NCBI GenBank assembly: GCA_026874595.1
Contig: CM049306.1
Location: 46,008,019 to 46,072,018, forward strand
DNA length: 64,000 nt
From: Sipunculus nudus
Taxonomy: Eukaryota; Annelida; Sipuncula; Golfingiida; Sipunculidae
Direction of reading: 5' to 3'
Every line of letters begins with the position of its first letter. Within the stretch, counting starts at the first letter, position 1. A model generated the notes under the pieces. The model did not search any database. It was not told where the DNA came from and saw only the letters and a program-made list of their open reading frames with translations. Position numbers and translations under genes: made by a program. Shown piece by piece: positions 1-11,373 of this stretch.

Positions 1-1376
1 TATATTAAAAGGAAATTTCAAGCATCATGCAGCATTTTTTTACCAGATATCCAATTAAATATTTATTATAAAAGTATTATGTTTTTAAAAAAATTCTAAT
101 TTTGCTTTCTTCATCTTTGGGTTTAATTGTAACTCATTCAGTTTTACAATCTCAAACATTTGCAAAAAGGGTTCCTTTGTTTTGTACTTCCTGCTTTTAC
201 CACATTTATTTTTGTTAAAATTCTGTTCAAGTTCATTTGAAAAAGTGGAGAAAAAAAATAATACTATGAATTCTGAATAAAAGTTTGCCTGGTAAATTCA
301 TTAGATAATCAAATCAAGGCATACCTGCTTTTACACAACCTAATATATATGAATATATTGAGAAAATGAAGCTCATGGATGGTTCTAAGATGATTTCATT
401 GTATTCTCATTTTGTTAAATAGAAACAATACATGGTTTGTAATGGTCATGATATGTGGTATTGAAAATAAAATAAATGAAATTGTGTGTGTGTGTAATAA
501 AAGTGAAATATATAATTAATATTAGATATTTTTCTAATGATCCCAAATACATGGGTGATTGGTTCTGTCTTTGTTTCAACTTGTAATTATAAATATGGAA
601 AATATGGACATGACTGCTTTCATTGTTGCTGTGTCTGACAGAATAAGTAAATGTATTATTGCTTATTACCCTGCACCCTTCCTGCACTACAGTGAAGCCA
701 GAAGAGCTGACACCAGTAATACTTTACACAGCAAAAGTGATAATTGGTGGGCTATATTAAATTTGGCCATATTAGTTTGCCTGGATTCTGTACCAGCTTG
801 TTTGTTCCATGCTGTCGCTGATTGCATAGTGTTGATTATAGCTAGAGAGCTAATGGGGCCATTAAGCTCTGCGTGGCAAATTAACAAAAGTAATTATCAG
901 GGAACACATGGAATGGCATGCCAAAAGTGGCCTGGAGATTGGCTGGTGTCTGTGGGAAATTGAATTGCACGATTGAATGATATTTTCCCCGGTACACCAA
1001 AGTTGCGACTGTTTTATTGGAGAGGATTTGGAAGTTAAATAATCATGAACACAATTAACTGATAGCAAAATTGTCACCCACCCTGTCACGAGGAATCCAT
1101 GAACACCATATATTATGAACATGTAGCATGATTGCCCTTTGACCTTTTTATTTACCATTTCACAAGATGTATACACCTGTTTGTACAGACAAAAAATAGT
1201 TTCTGCTTCTAGCTTTCATTTAAGACTTTTTTTCAGTAGAAAAAAAAATGGCCAACTCAAACTTTTTTTTACATTTCTAAAGAAACTCAAAACTTTGCTA
1301 TAATACCTTTACTATACACTGCTTTTGATTGATCCTGGCCTGATATATACATGACATCTGTTTCTCCTTGTTAATT
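1..1376. other. Non-coding, no gene recognised
   Basis: AT-rich sequence with a short (GT)6 at about 484-495. The part from about 590 to 960 is less AT-rich and non-repetitive, and includes a 25 bp imperfect palindrome at 846-870 built on two opposed TAATGG/CCATTA cores. No splice-bounded coding segment was recognised. Confidence 0.5.
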
Positions 1377-2585
1377 GTATCCCCAGACAAAGTCAGGTGA
1401 GACTATGGTTTCATATCGGTCCTGCCGCAGATAAATCTTGTTTAAATGATAACTAAAAAAATATTTCACGGACCTTTACCAAACTTGACACGTGCATATA
1501 TACGGGTGAGAGGACAAAGCCTATCTAAAATGGGGTTATGAATTAAACTAGGAGAGTGACCTGGACCTATTCAAGGTCCATTTTTGGGGAAAATCATGCA
1601 AATTCTTAATTATTTCAAGAAATCTTGCATGGATTGATCCAAAAATCAAGTTGACTTAAGATCTTGGATAGCATTGTCACGTACCAGAAACTGGTGGTGC
1701 CACCTATTTTCCTGTCCTCATTTTCGCGCCTTTTAATACCCCCATTATTGCCACTTGACAGTACTGTGAGCATTTTAAAGCATTAAAACTAATGGACAGA
1801 TTTCTTTCTTATTATGCATATACATAGATATGGTTAATAGGTTGAGGTATATTTAAATTGAGGTCATGACCTTTCCTATGAGAGTGGCCTTGACCTGGAA
1901 TATTTTCATATTTGGTAAAAATCACACATAATCTTAATATCTCAGTTAGGGATGCATGGATTGGTCTAAAAAAATTGACAAAAGATCTTGGATAGCTTTG
2001 TCTTTTGCAGGAGACAGGTGGCGCTACCTTTTGTTCTTTTATTGTTTTTTTGTGCCTTTTAATACCCCCTTCATTGCCACTTGACAATACTGTGATCATA
2101 ATAAGTAAAAAGCTAATGGACAGATTTCTTTCATATTATGCATATACATAGATATGGGTAATGGGATGAGGTATATTTAAATTAGGGTCATGACCTTTCC
2201 TATGAGAGTGGCCTTTACCTGGAATATTTTCATATTTGGTGAAAATCCACACATAATCTTAAATATCTCAGTAAGGGATGCATGGATTGGTCAAAAAAAA
2301 ATTGACAGAAAATCTTGGATAGCTTTGTCTTCTGCAGGAGACAGGTGGCACCACCTTTTGTTCTTTTTTTGTTTTTTGCGCCTTTGACCTGACCTTGGCC
2401 TTGACCTGGAAAATTCCCATATTTGGTGAAAAATGTTGTTTCTCAAGCTGATAGATGGAAGAAACCATGGTCAATTGCCAGGTGTCAGTATAAGCTTCTC
2501 AAGATGGGGGCCTATTCTTGAAGGGGAGGGGGGGGATTAATTGTCTGGGGTTACTATGGCACCTGCGGTGCCAAGAAATGTCAAG
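1377..2585 (+). mobile_element. Family A non-autonomous Helentron-like element, copy 1 (degraded)
   Basis: Starts GTATCCCCAGACAAAGTC and ends with TGTCTGGGG at 2542-2550 (complement of the start), a stem-loop TGGCACC-TGC-GGTGCCA at 2557-2573, then GTCAAG and T. The 51803 copy has CTAG where this one has CAAG. Inside are two tandem units of about 325 bp (about 1735-2390) containing GGGGGCA-type spacers, AGGTCATGACCT (1861-1872) and GGTGGCGCTACC-like motifs. No protein is encoded. Assignment to rolling-circle elements is inferred from the terminal structure. Confidence 0.7.
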
Positions 2586-5019
2586 TTTCTGTTGTAATAG
2601 ACATATGTAGTAGACATAATGGAACAATGACACAAATGTTTCAGTATTGTATATACCTTATTACTAAACCTCCATCATAAGGAGGAACTGTCAGTATCTC
2701 GGGAACTGTACAGGCAGAGCTCTGAAATCACTGTACATGTATACGGCACCATATCTGTGACTGGACAAGTTTAAACACTCATAGTAATGTTATCATATTT
2801 TTGTTCCGGTCAAATTCATATCCATATCCATGTCCAGACAAGTGGAAATACAGCTTTACTCAGTCATTAGAGAGCCCACTTGTTGAAACACAAGCTTCTT
2901 ATATTCCCAAAGAGAAACATTGTAACTTTTTCATTAATATTTTGAAAGTAAATATAATGTTTAATATGAGAGGTTTTGACAAGAAGATCTTGTTATTGTG
3001 AAAATAGATCGGAAGGACTCCACAATGGTTTTTTGAAAATATGTAAGATTTTATACAGTTATTGATTAAAATAAAATGGATATGGTGTCTTTGTGTCTCT
3101 GTACTGTTATATATCCAAGGAAAATGTCGACAGGTGTAGTACTTTTTTTTCAGCGTTTCCAAAACAATAATGGCAGGTTAATGTGAACAGGAATTGCATC
3201 ATGTAGAGCTATAAAATGTCTATGCCAAATTCAGATAGAAAGATAAAATGCCTTTCAGTGTATCAATAACATGATCAGTGACATGGGAATGAAAATTGAT
3301 GCAGTGCATTGTGGGATATAATTCCTGCAGTTATGTGGTCAGATTGCAGAAAAAGTTAACATTCTGTGGTATCATTACTGTTTGTCTCATCCATGCCTGT
3401 TGTTCAGAGACGATGCTAATATTGTTGGATGTCTGCAATATAGCTCCATTACAATTAAACCTGATAAGTGCAGCCATACAGGTTTTGCTGAAAGAAAACA
3501 CTATCATGTTTTGATAGTTTTGCACAAATAAATTGTGCTGGATTTCTCAAAAGAGCTACAAATGATTTTAAGCTTTGAAAAAATGTCCCCAGAATTGTTT
3601 CTTCATTCTCATTTATTTACGATGGTTCCATCAGACATCATGAAGTTAACTGAGAATGATGTCATCATCCGTTAACTAAATATGATTAAACAGTTTTCAG
3701 GTATGGACAGGTTTCAGTTTCACACCATTTAGTAAATTGTGACATTCACTCAAGGTAGGGTTTATATTTCAAGCACCTGGCACTGTTATCAGTTTAGGAT
3801 CACATTTCACTGCCGTCAGGGGCACTTAGTAATATGATCGCATGCCACCACTGCTGCCTTCATCACACTAATTGAAATTCCCTTTTAATTTGGTATTTTC
3901 ACAGGTGAAAATGGAACCCTTGTCACATTTCAAATAAATAATTTAATATCAAACTAATTACTTCCAGAACTTATTCCTTTGCAACTTATGCAACTCTGCT
4001 TATGCTACAATCTTGTGCAGCTGCCATTTAGAATTCAAAACATGCACTGTATACGAATTGTCAGGTCACATCAAAACAAAATAATTGTGAATTATTTTTT
4101 GTGAAAGAAATTGTCCTTTATGTTATAAACGGCTACTCTTTCTCAAACCCCATTAGTTAATTCATAAAGGTGTGATTGAAGACAGGCTTTTCTTTGTTTA
4201 CTCATATACATCTGAATTTTTAGTAATTAAGCACTTATTGTGTCCTTCAGACAAGCTGAATGAAATTCTTGTTAATTGTCTCACAAAATGAATTATAAAA
4301 AAAAATCTCCTCTTGCTACATATAACTTTTGGGTAACTGAATCTGTGGAACAGTAGTATCGATTACTTCTCAATATCAGTCCAGCTTCATAATCAGTAAT
4401 AATGAAATGGATTGTCCATAAATAGATTGCACATTGTATCTTCCTTACTGGATAATAGCCCAGGTTCATATTTTCCATTTTATTGAAATTAAATTTTGTT
4501 ATGTTCAGAAAACTTTTGACTGTTGACAACAATTTCTTATGCATTTCATTCAGCATATATCTCTCAGATTACATTTAAGAACATTTCAGGTTGGTAGGTA
4601 ACACGGCTAACAACAGACAGTGTCAGACATTTGGCATTAAACTTGTGGAGCTACAGTTACCAGGTTCATATTTGGTTGCTGCAGCATGCCATGGCTCATG
4701 GAAATATTTCATTTGCTGCATTGATTGAAATAGATACCATGACAGTGAATTATTGCAGGTACTGGCCCCTGCATGAGAGAAAAGGCTACATAATATCACA
4801 ATATGCTATAATGTGTATTGCCAATTACAGCCCATATATCTTTACCCTTGTAAGATTAGCCTTTACACTGAATCAGTTCAAAATAGCATGGTTTCTGCAG
4901 GTTATATAGTTAATTTTAAATCAAAACTTATACAGTTATATCACAGCCACATTTGCAATGTATATTTTCTTTGGAAATAGGCAGACCTAATACTTGATAT
5001 TCCAGGATTCATACCTGGT
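2586..5019. other. Non-coding, no feature recognised
   Basis: AT-rich sequence lacking recognisable exons, repeats or RNA genes. It lies upstream of the first TMEM128 exon seen here and is probably intronic if the earlier TMEM128 exons lie before the window. Confidence 0.4.
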
Positions 5020-5992
5020 GTCTGAAGAAGCTAGGGAATGAAGACCCAATGACTTTCACTTAGAGGCATACCCATTTTGTGAGGGAGATACAGAATGCAG
5101 AACCAATGCTTTGCACTTCAGGAGACAAACCCGCTGTCTGAAGAAACTGGAAATGCAGAATGAAATACCTTCATTGCAGGAAGCAGATCCAGTGTCTAAG
5201 CAAACCAGCGATGGCAGAACCAATGTTTCACTTGACAGGATGTAGACCCATTGCCTGAGGAAACTGGAAATGCAGAACAAATTAACTTTCACTGCAGGAA
5301 ACAGACCGATTGTCTGAGGAAACTGGGGATAGCAGAACCAATGTTAAACACTACAGGAGCTAGACCTATTGCCCTAGGAAACTGGAAATGCAGAACCAAT
5401 TCCTTTTACTGCAGGAAACAGATCCAGTGTCTGAGAATGCTTGAAATGCAGAACCAATCACTTTCACTGCTGGAAGCAGACCAAGTGTCTTAGGAAACTG
5501 GATATAGCAGAACCAATGTCTAACACGAGAGGAGGTAGACTCACCTGCTAAGGAAATTAAAACATACAGAATCAGTGCTTCACATTGCAGAAAGAAGGCC
5601 AACTTTCTGTGGAATCTTGAAATGCAGAAACATTGGCTTTCACTGCAGGAAACTCACCCAGTGTGTAAGGACACTGGAGACAGCAGAACTAATGTTTGAC
5701 ATGACAGGAAGCAGATCCACTGTCTAAGGAAATATAAGAATACAGAATCGGTGCACGCTTCACACTGCAGGGAGGAGACACACTGTCTGAAGAAACTGCA
5801 GAATGTAGAACTAGTCCTTTAAACCACTGGAGGCAGACCCAAAGTCTGGAGAAAATGAAGAAAGTATAATCAAGGCCTTCCACAACAGGAGACATACCGA
5901 GTGTTTGCAGTATTATCAGAATGCAGAGCCAGTCCTCTCATTGCAAGAGGAAGACCCAATGGCAAAAGAATGGAGAATGCAGAACGAGTGTT
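5020..5992. repeat. Degenerate minisatellite, about 58-60 bp period, about 17 units
   Basis: Each unit reads roughly TGTCTGAGGAAACTGGAAA, then TGCAGAACCAATG, then a variable TTTCACTGCAGGA and AGCAGACCCA. Three subtypes can be told apart: GAAATGCAGAAC with TTTCACTGCAGG, ATAGCAGAACCAATGT with an ACA-rich middle, and ATACAGAATCAGTGC. From about 5420 to 5770 they run in the order A-B-C-A-B-C, suggesting a higher-order unit near 176 bp. Short open frames across it on both strands follow from the period and are not genes. Confidence 0.85.
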
Positions 5993-7456
5993 TCCCTTTA
6001 TGATTTTTTTGTTGGTTGGTTGTCTTAGACATTGTTACAAGTTTTCATAGGCTTTGAAGGGGTGCATATAATGGTCATCATCGTTTGGTGACCACATTAC
6101 CTGGATGAATTGCAACAGGATCTAACTGTATAGAATAGATCCCTTTGCTCAGGTGTTCACTTCATTTCCATATTATAGGAAAGTGAATGTTTAGTCCAAT
6201 GTTATTGAAAACTGCTGTTTTACATTATCTGATGATCACGTTTAGCTTTTCAGGTTAAACCTTGAGGGGTTTCTTTATTATGTAATAAAAAAATCAGTTA
6301 CCAGGGAATCAGTCTTTTGAGGGAACTTTTTAGAGCCTAAAGATGTTCCTGAAGCTGATGGAGATAGTTACTGCTGAATTGTCCTTATTGAAGGACAAAG
6401 CAAAACATTTCCTATCTACTGATGATGTTTGTTTCCAGGGAAGTCATTTGATAAGGGAGCTTGTCATGAGGTTTTTTATTTGCTCATAATGTTAGTCAAT
6501 AGGGAAACTTTTTTTCTGAGGGAGGTGGCCAAAAGTTTGCCATATTCTGGTAGAGCCGTCATAGGAAAAGTAATCTGTTGAAAGAGTTAACACTTTGAAG
6601 AGTAACCTGATGTGTCCATGCAAGATTCATCTGATTGTGGCATTTAGCTGTTGAAAGATTCATATGATATAGAAGAGGTCCATTGGAAGAGTCAAAAGTT
6701 GTAGCAGGCCATCTTTGTATGAAACATCATCTCCTGTATGTCACAATTCAGTTGTCACATGTCAGATGAGAAGTTTGGGTAAACAGGTGGCCTTTATTTG
6801 ATTGTGGTTATTATGGCTTTTTTTGTTTTGGATAATTTGAAAGGTTATTTTCATTTTGTGATTTTTTTTATATGATGAAAATGTAGGGATTAGTTTTGAT
6901 CAAGGCACTGATGCACCTGCTATGTGATCGGCCATTCATGAACTTCAGTATGTGTTTCTTGTCAGATTTGAATGAGCACGCTTGTTAATTTCATGGCATC
7001 ACCACTGCATCAAAGGCTGCAGGTGTCAGAAAGCATGGATTTCTCACACGCTTTATAGGGAAAGCGTTTAAATGTCTTCCATGAGCGGATGAAGCTAGTA
7101 ACTGTTGACTTCTTACAGAAAAAAAAACAAAATAAATTACCTGTTCACTGATGATGTTGGTTACTTAATAATCAAGTTACACTAACAATGCATCACCTGG
7201 AAAAAGTACAAGTCAGGTTATTGAGTCAGCTTTTGAGGTTTCAAGCATGGTAGAGTTATCTGTTCAATGACAAATGCATTTCTCTTCCTTCCCAGCAGCA
7301 GTACCTTTGCAGTTTCGGTTAGCTTTAACATTATTATTTTGTTTCAGCTTGAATCCTGTTCTGTCAGTCCTGACAGTCTTAGTTCATACATCTGGTTGTA
7401 TATTTACCGATTCCCATTATGACACATGATATGACTGATCATCTCTTTTTCTTCAG
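5993..7456. other. Non-coding sequence upstream of the TMEM128 exon, with a diverged internal duplication
   Basis: Segments near 6350-6440 and 7085-7165 resemble each other: both have GATG(G/A)AG-TAGT-ACTG-TGA, an A-rich stretch, then CTACTGATGATGTTTG- or TTCACTGATGATGTTGG-like sequence. This suggests an old duplication. No exon was recognised apart from the acceptor tract at 7441-7456. Confidence 0.35.
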
Positions 7457-7624
7457 GGTCTGGTTCAACATTGGGTGCCTCCTCATCCTTGCCAACATAG
7501 CAATTGCATTGTTCCTGATAGTATACTTGTCCTGCATCAAGAAGATTCACTCTGATGAATGGGAGAAGCACTTTCCTGCTGCCATTCCTCTTGCCACTGC
7601 CAGTTTTGCCTTTGGATCATTTTG
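7457..7624 (+). CDS. TMEM128: TMEM128 internal coding exon (partial gene)
   Basis: This exon encodes about 55 residues of transmembrane protein 128, a small four-pass membrane protein of unknown molecular function found across animals. A pyrimidine-rich tract ending in CAG (7451-7456) precedes it and GTAAGC begins at 7625. The exon starts with the third base of a codon and ends with the first two bases of one. The peptide begins VWFNIG, contains a membrane segment (CLLILANIAIALFLIVYL), a short charged loop with KKIHSDEWEKH, and then FPAAIPLATASF, which opens the next membrane segment. Recalled vertebrate TMEM128 has YPALIPITTASF at the same place and a similar preceding helix. Joined to the exon at 35941 the frame stays open. 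The 5' coding exon or exons, expected to carry roughly 70 N-terminal residues, were not recognised in 1-7456. Identification rests on remembered family motifs, not a search. Confidence 0.88.
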
Positions 7625-7639
7625 GTAAGCAGTTGCACA

Positions 7640-7990
7640 CTGCCCAAAATACTTATAAGAGTCCTGGCTAAGGTTTGCAGGCATAGAGATCTTAGCCCCA
7701 CAATGCACTGGGGCTTTTAAATACACAGTAGCATAGGTATAAATATAGTGAGGATTGTTAAAATATATTTGAATAAGAATTTTTCCAAGGCAAATTACAT
7801 AAACATGGGTGTATTTTTGCTAAGGACTTCATGGAATAAGTAATATTTTTTATAAGCACACACATGTGAAATGTAAACAGAAGGTATTTTTCTTGAAAGG
7901 TAACAAATTTTGAAAATTTGACAGTTGAGACAAGTAGTCCTGGCCATCCTGGCCAGTTCTCAACTGGAAGAGGTTTGTCTTGAGTATGTA
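7640..7990 (+). repeat. Diverged dispersed repeat, copy 1 (SINE-like)
   Basis: Shares blocks in order with 9570-9815: TTTTTAAATACAC, ATAAA-ATGGGTGT, GCTAAGGACTTCA, TTGAAA-GTAACAAATTT and TTTGACAGTTG followed by AGTC-TGGCCA. The blocks are separated by diverged sequence. The 9.4 kb copy has a tRNA-like head, suggesting an old SINE. Confidence 0.5.
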
Positions 7991-9354
7991 GAAATGACCT
8001 AAGGCCAAAGGGTTAAGCTACAGATAAATCTTTAAGAATGGTACCCTAATGAGGAGCACATAAATGTAAAGTGTTGGAAGTTTTCCTTGAAGACATTAGT
8101 TGAAACGTTAAGTGAAAGGACAATATTCTTTGGTAATACAGTCCGGAGGCTACACAAAATATTAGATTATTTAACAGATTACAGAAGTAATCAGTTCCAG
8201 TTTTAGAATTTAATGAATCTTGAAATTGCATGTAACTTGAACTTCCCTTTGAAGTGACTGTATACAAGACTGAAGTGACTATGAATTTGCTGATGTAGCC
8301 ATATACAATAAGCTCCTTCATATAAAATGACCTTTGACTGTAAAAAGCTCTTTTGCTTTGCAAAATTTTGATCATTGCATTTAATATTGACTTCAGATGT
8401 CAGTAGATACTTGCACACAAGACAGTTACCATGGTTAAGAATAATGAACCATCCATGCAAGGTTAATTTATAACTTTCAGGTCCTTATCGCTTGTTTTAC
8501 AATCAACTTCATACATGTAAAGTAAACTTTCATCTTTTCACTGTTGACAGGTTATTAAATTTAAACTAAGAACACAGCAATAATGAAAAATATGCTAATA
8601 CTACAAGGAGAAGAGCAACAAATAGATCATTTAACATGTTGTTCCTGTTTAATTAATTTCACAAAAATATAATAATACATGTAGATGCACACTGTATAAC
8701 ATAGTGCTGCCCCCTGTTATCTGAAAGTGGTACTACCAGAGGCCCACAGATTGTGTGGGAGGTTGCCCAATTTGATTACACCATAAAGCAGTATGAAAGC
8801 ACAGATGGGCAAAGCATGTGTCAAATTAATGATGCTAGCATATATATGAAGGAAATACAATGCAATGTTGCAAATTCCTGCTAAAACACCAAGTGTATAA
8901 TGGTATATTTTAGGGTGTCATATGAAAGTATTGGTTCAATGTAAAATTTGGACTTCACTTGCGTTTCAACCAAAACCCTTTACTCTTTACCTACTTGGCT
9001 AGCTTAAAAGGACTGTGCAAGTCTTATGGAATGAATTCTAAAAGAACATTGACTATAATCATCAAACATAATAATTGATTTTCCCCTCAATCCTCAACTG
9101 TTCATTGTCTGCTGTTTTATTTACAGTTTACTTCTTGTGGGAAACAAGTGGCTAAAATGTCTTATTCTGTAATCTATGGAGCTGTTTTGGGAAGATATAC
9201 ATCTTGGCTTTATTAAGCACCTCCCCTACCCTCTCTCTCAAAACTCTTTTATTATCAACCATAACTCTTGACTGAGATAGACTGGTAGACTTCTCTCCTA
9301 CTCTCAGGTTTCTCCCTCTCTTTTGGATTAGTAATTAAATGGGAATAACAAACA
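7991..9354. other. Intronic sequence, nothing recognised
   Basis: AT-rich intronic DNA with no supported gene, RNA or clear repeat structure. Confidence 0.4.
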
Positions 9355-9815
9355 TAGGAGTAGAATGTAGCCTTGTGGTAAAATTTACCTAATTGAGCGT
9401 AAGAGCCCAGTTTCCATTCCTTCCAGAGCTTCAAATCAAAATGATGATATCTAGGCAGAACCAGGGAGGTTCGATGTGCTGTCTCAAAGACTTAAAAGTG
9501 CACACTGCACACAATTAGACTCACCAGAGCACAGCTGTGCTGGTTAGGATTTGTGGGCCTTAAACCTTCAGCCAACAATTTTTAAATACACCAGCAGCTT
9601 ATGTTTAAATGTAGTGAAGACGGAAATGTAGTCTGTTCAAATACTTCTGATGAGAACTGTTCCTAGACAAATTTCATAAAAATGGGTGTTTTAGTGGTAA
9701 GGACTTCACAAATGAAAACTGAAGGTTTTCCCTTGAAATGTAACAAATTTGATTTTGAAGTTTGACAGTTGGGAAAAGCAGTCTTGGCCAACTCTCAGTG
9801 CGTAATTGACCTATT
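9355..9815 (+). repeat. Diverged dispersed repeat, copy 2, with tRNA-like head
   Basis: The head near 9361-9420 carries TAGCCTTGTGGTA, an A-box-like match, and a decayed B box. The body from about 9570 matches the copy at 7640-7990. An AAATGATGATATCT stretch resembles AAATGATAACATCT behind the double tRNA-like head at 31.5 kb, so they may be the same or related SINE families. Confidence 0.5.
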
Positions 9816-10945
9816 CATGAACTCTATATGACCTTTATCACATATTCATTCAATGAATAATCATAAGCATTTGACTAACGAGTAAACCAATCAGGTGACT
9901 GTTGGCATTGTAAACCGTAAATCATCGATATATTCATCAATGGAGAAGGGCGATTCCAGTTGATGACCTCATCCAATGCGACGGCATATGTCATTAACTT
10001 TTGTGACATCATTTTGTCTTGTAAACAGCTCTTGCATCCATGGGCATGGAAGATCTGTGTAGCTTTTTGGGGGCTCATTATAATAATTAGGTTAAAAGAG
10101 CGGAGCATATGGGCTGTTGTGGATAGGTCAGTTGGAACAGGTTTGTTATGAGTAGAAACAACCGGCTTCATAGGGGTGTTAAATGTTATGACTTCTTGAA
10201 TTTTCCTGACATAATTAAAGCCAAGCAAAGAGGTCACACAAGTCTTGCTTAGCATAACTTGTTTCAGGTGAAGCAACTTTCTTAATTTTCCACCTCAGTT
10301 AAAAACCCTGTTTTATTATTTGCCTGTAATTTTATATGGCTCCATGGATATTTATAATAAAGAAAACATGGTTTCATTTGGTATCTGAGGCAGAGGTAAT
10401 GCTAGAGCGTATAGTGTGTGATAACATATCTTGACCATATGGATAATTTTTTCTCTAGAGAAGGCTGCTGTCAGTATTGGAGTCAACCAGTGTTGCATAA
10501 AATTATCCTTAATCCCTTAAAATAAACAATCTAATCTTTCTTGTGAATCAGCTTAGCTCCTAATGATCAGTCTAGTTTCAGCTTTGCTCTCCTGATAGGG
10601 GGAAAATTAGTTCAGTAGCATTTTGCATGGAAGAATCTGCTGTGAATATTCTGAATATAATTAATATAACAATGAACTACATTTGTCATAATTAATTTTG
10701 AAATTATGTTTGCCCATCACTGGAAGACAAGCATTAAATTAATAATCAGTCCAATAAATAATGTCATAGCTTCCAAGTGATTAATTCTTTAATTAATGAA
10801 CATACTTGTCATAAGAGCATTTATCTCTTGAGAAGTGTAAGATTAACTGGAAATTTCGTAATATTTATATGGAAACCAAAAATGTGGAAATCAGCTCACC
10901 TGTACCTCTATATTATACCCACTTCAACGTATCATGTCATATCTC
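9816..10945. other. Intronic sequence, possibly regulatory
   Basis: The segment at about 9890-10280 is non-repetitive and less AT-rich than its flanks, and contains TGATGACCTCATCC and GTGACATCATTTTG, which resemble CREB/AP-1 sites. This is only suggestive. No coding exon was recognised. Confidence 0.3.
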
Positions 10946-11373
10946 TTAAAGGTGCCCATTGACCTACCTTTCGAAAAAGAATTTATGTGATTTCTGGCTT
11001 CCTCTGTGTATATGTTAATAATCTAAGGGTAAATTTCTTATAATGCTTTGTGAAGGATGTATGAACTTGTTTATCAACAACATGTTTGTAAATACAGCAA
11101 TGTTGACAAATAGGAAAAACATATAACGTATGGTGGTAGGTCGCATTATATGTGGAGGTAGAACTTAGTGCACTTGTTTCAAAATGCCATTTGCAAGCTC
11201 CAACTTATCTGACTTGCTGTCAGATGCCCTTGTTGAATTTGTAAACACATTGAAATAAACAAAACAAGCAGCCTGTTTGCAATGATATCCACATTTTCTG
11301 GCCTAGATTTATAAAAGCTTCAAGAGATTACCTTTAGTTTATTAAGGTCAGATAGGTGATTGGGCCCCTTTAA
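10946..11373. mobile_element. Kolobok/T2-like MITE with TTAA flanks
   Basis: Bounded by TTAAAGGTGCCCATTGACCT at the left and the complement of TTAAAGGGGCCCAATCACCT at the right: inverted repeats of about 24 bp with a few mismatches, beginning TTAAAGG. TTAA at each end fits the target duplication of Kolobok or piggyBac elements, and TTAAAGG is typical of T2-type (Kolobok) MITEs. There is no coding capacity. A diverged relative is at 41780-42135. Confidence 0.65.

Noticed and set aside
4631-4909. A 92-codon hydrophobic plus-strand frame upstream of the first TMEM128 exon, considered as a missing 5' exon
   Set aside because: It does not resemble the expected N-terminal half of TMEM128 and has no convincing donor in the required phase.
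5056-5895. Cys/Ser-rich repeated open frames resembling a repeat protein
   Set aside because: The DNA period is 58-60 bp with frame-breaking indels, and similar frames exist on both strands, so it is a minisatellite.
9875-10276. A 133-codon minus-strand open frame
   Set aside because: No recognisable motif or splice context. The region looks more like unique non-coding DNA.
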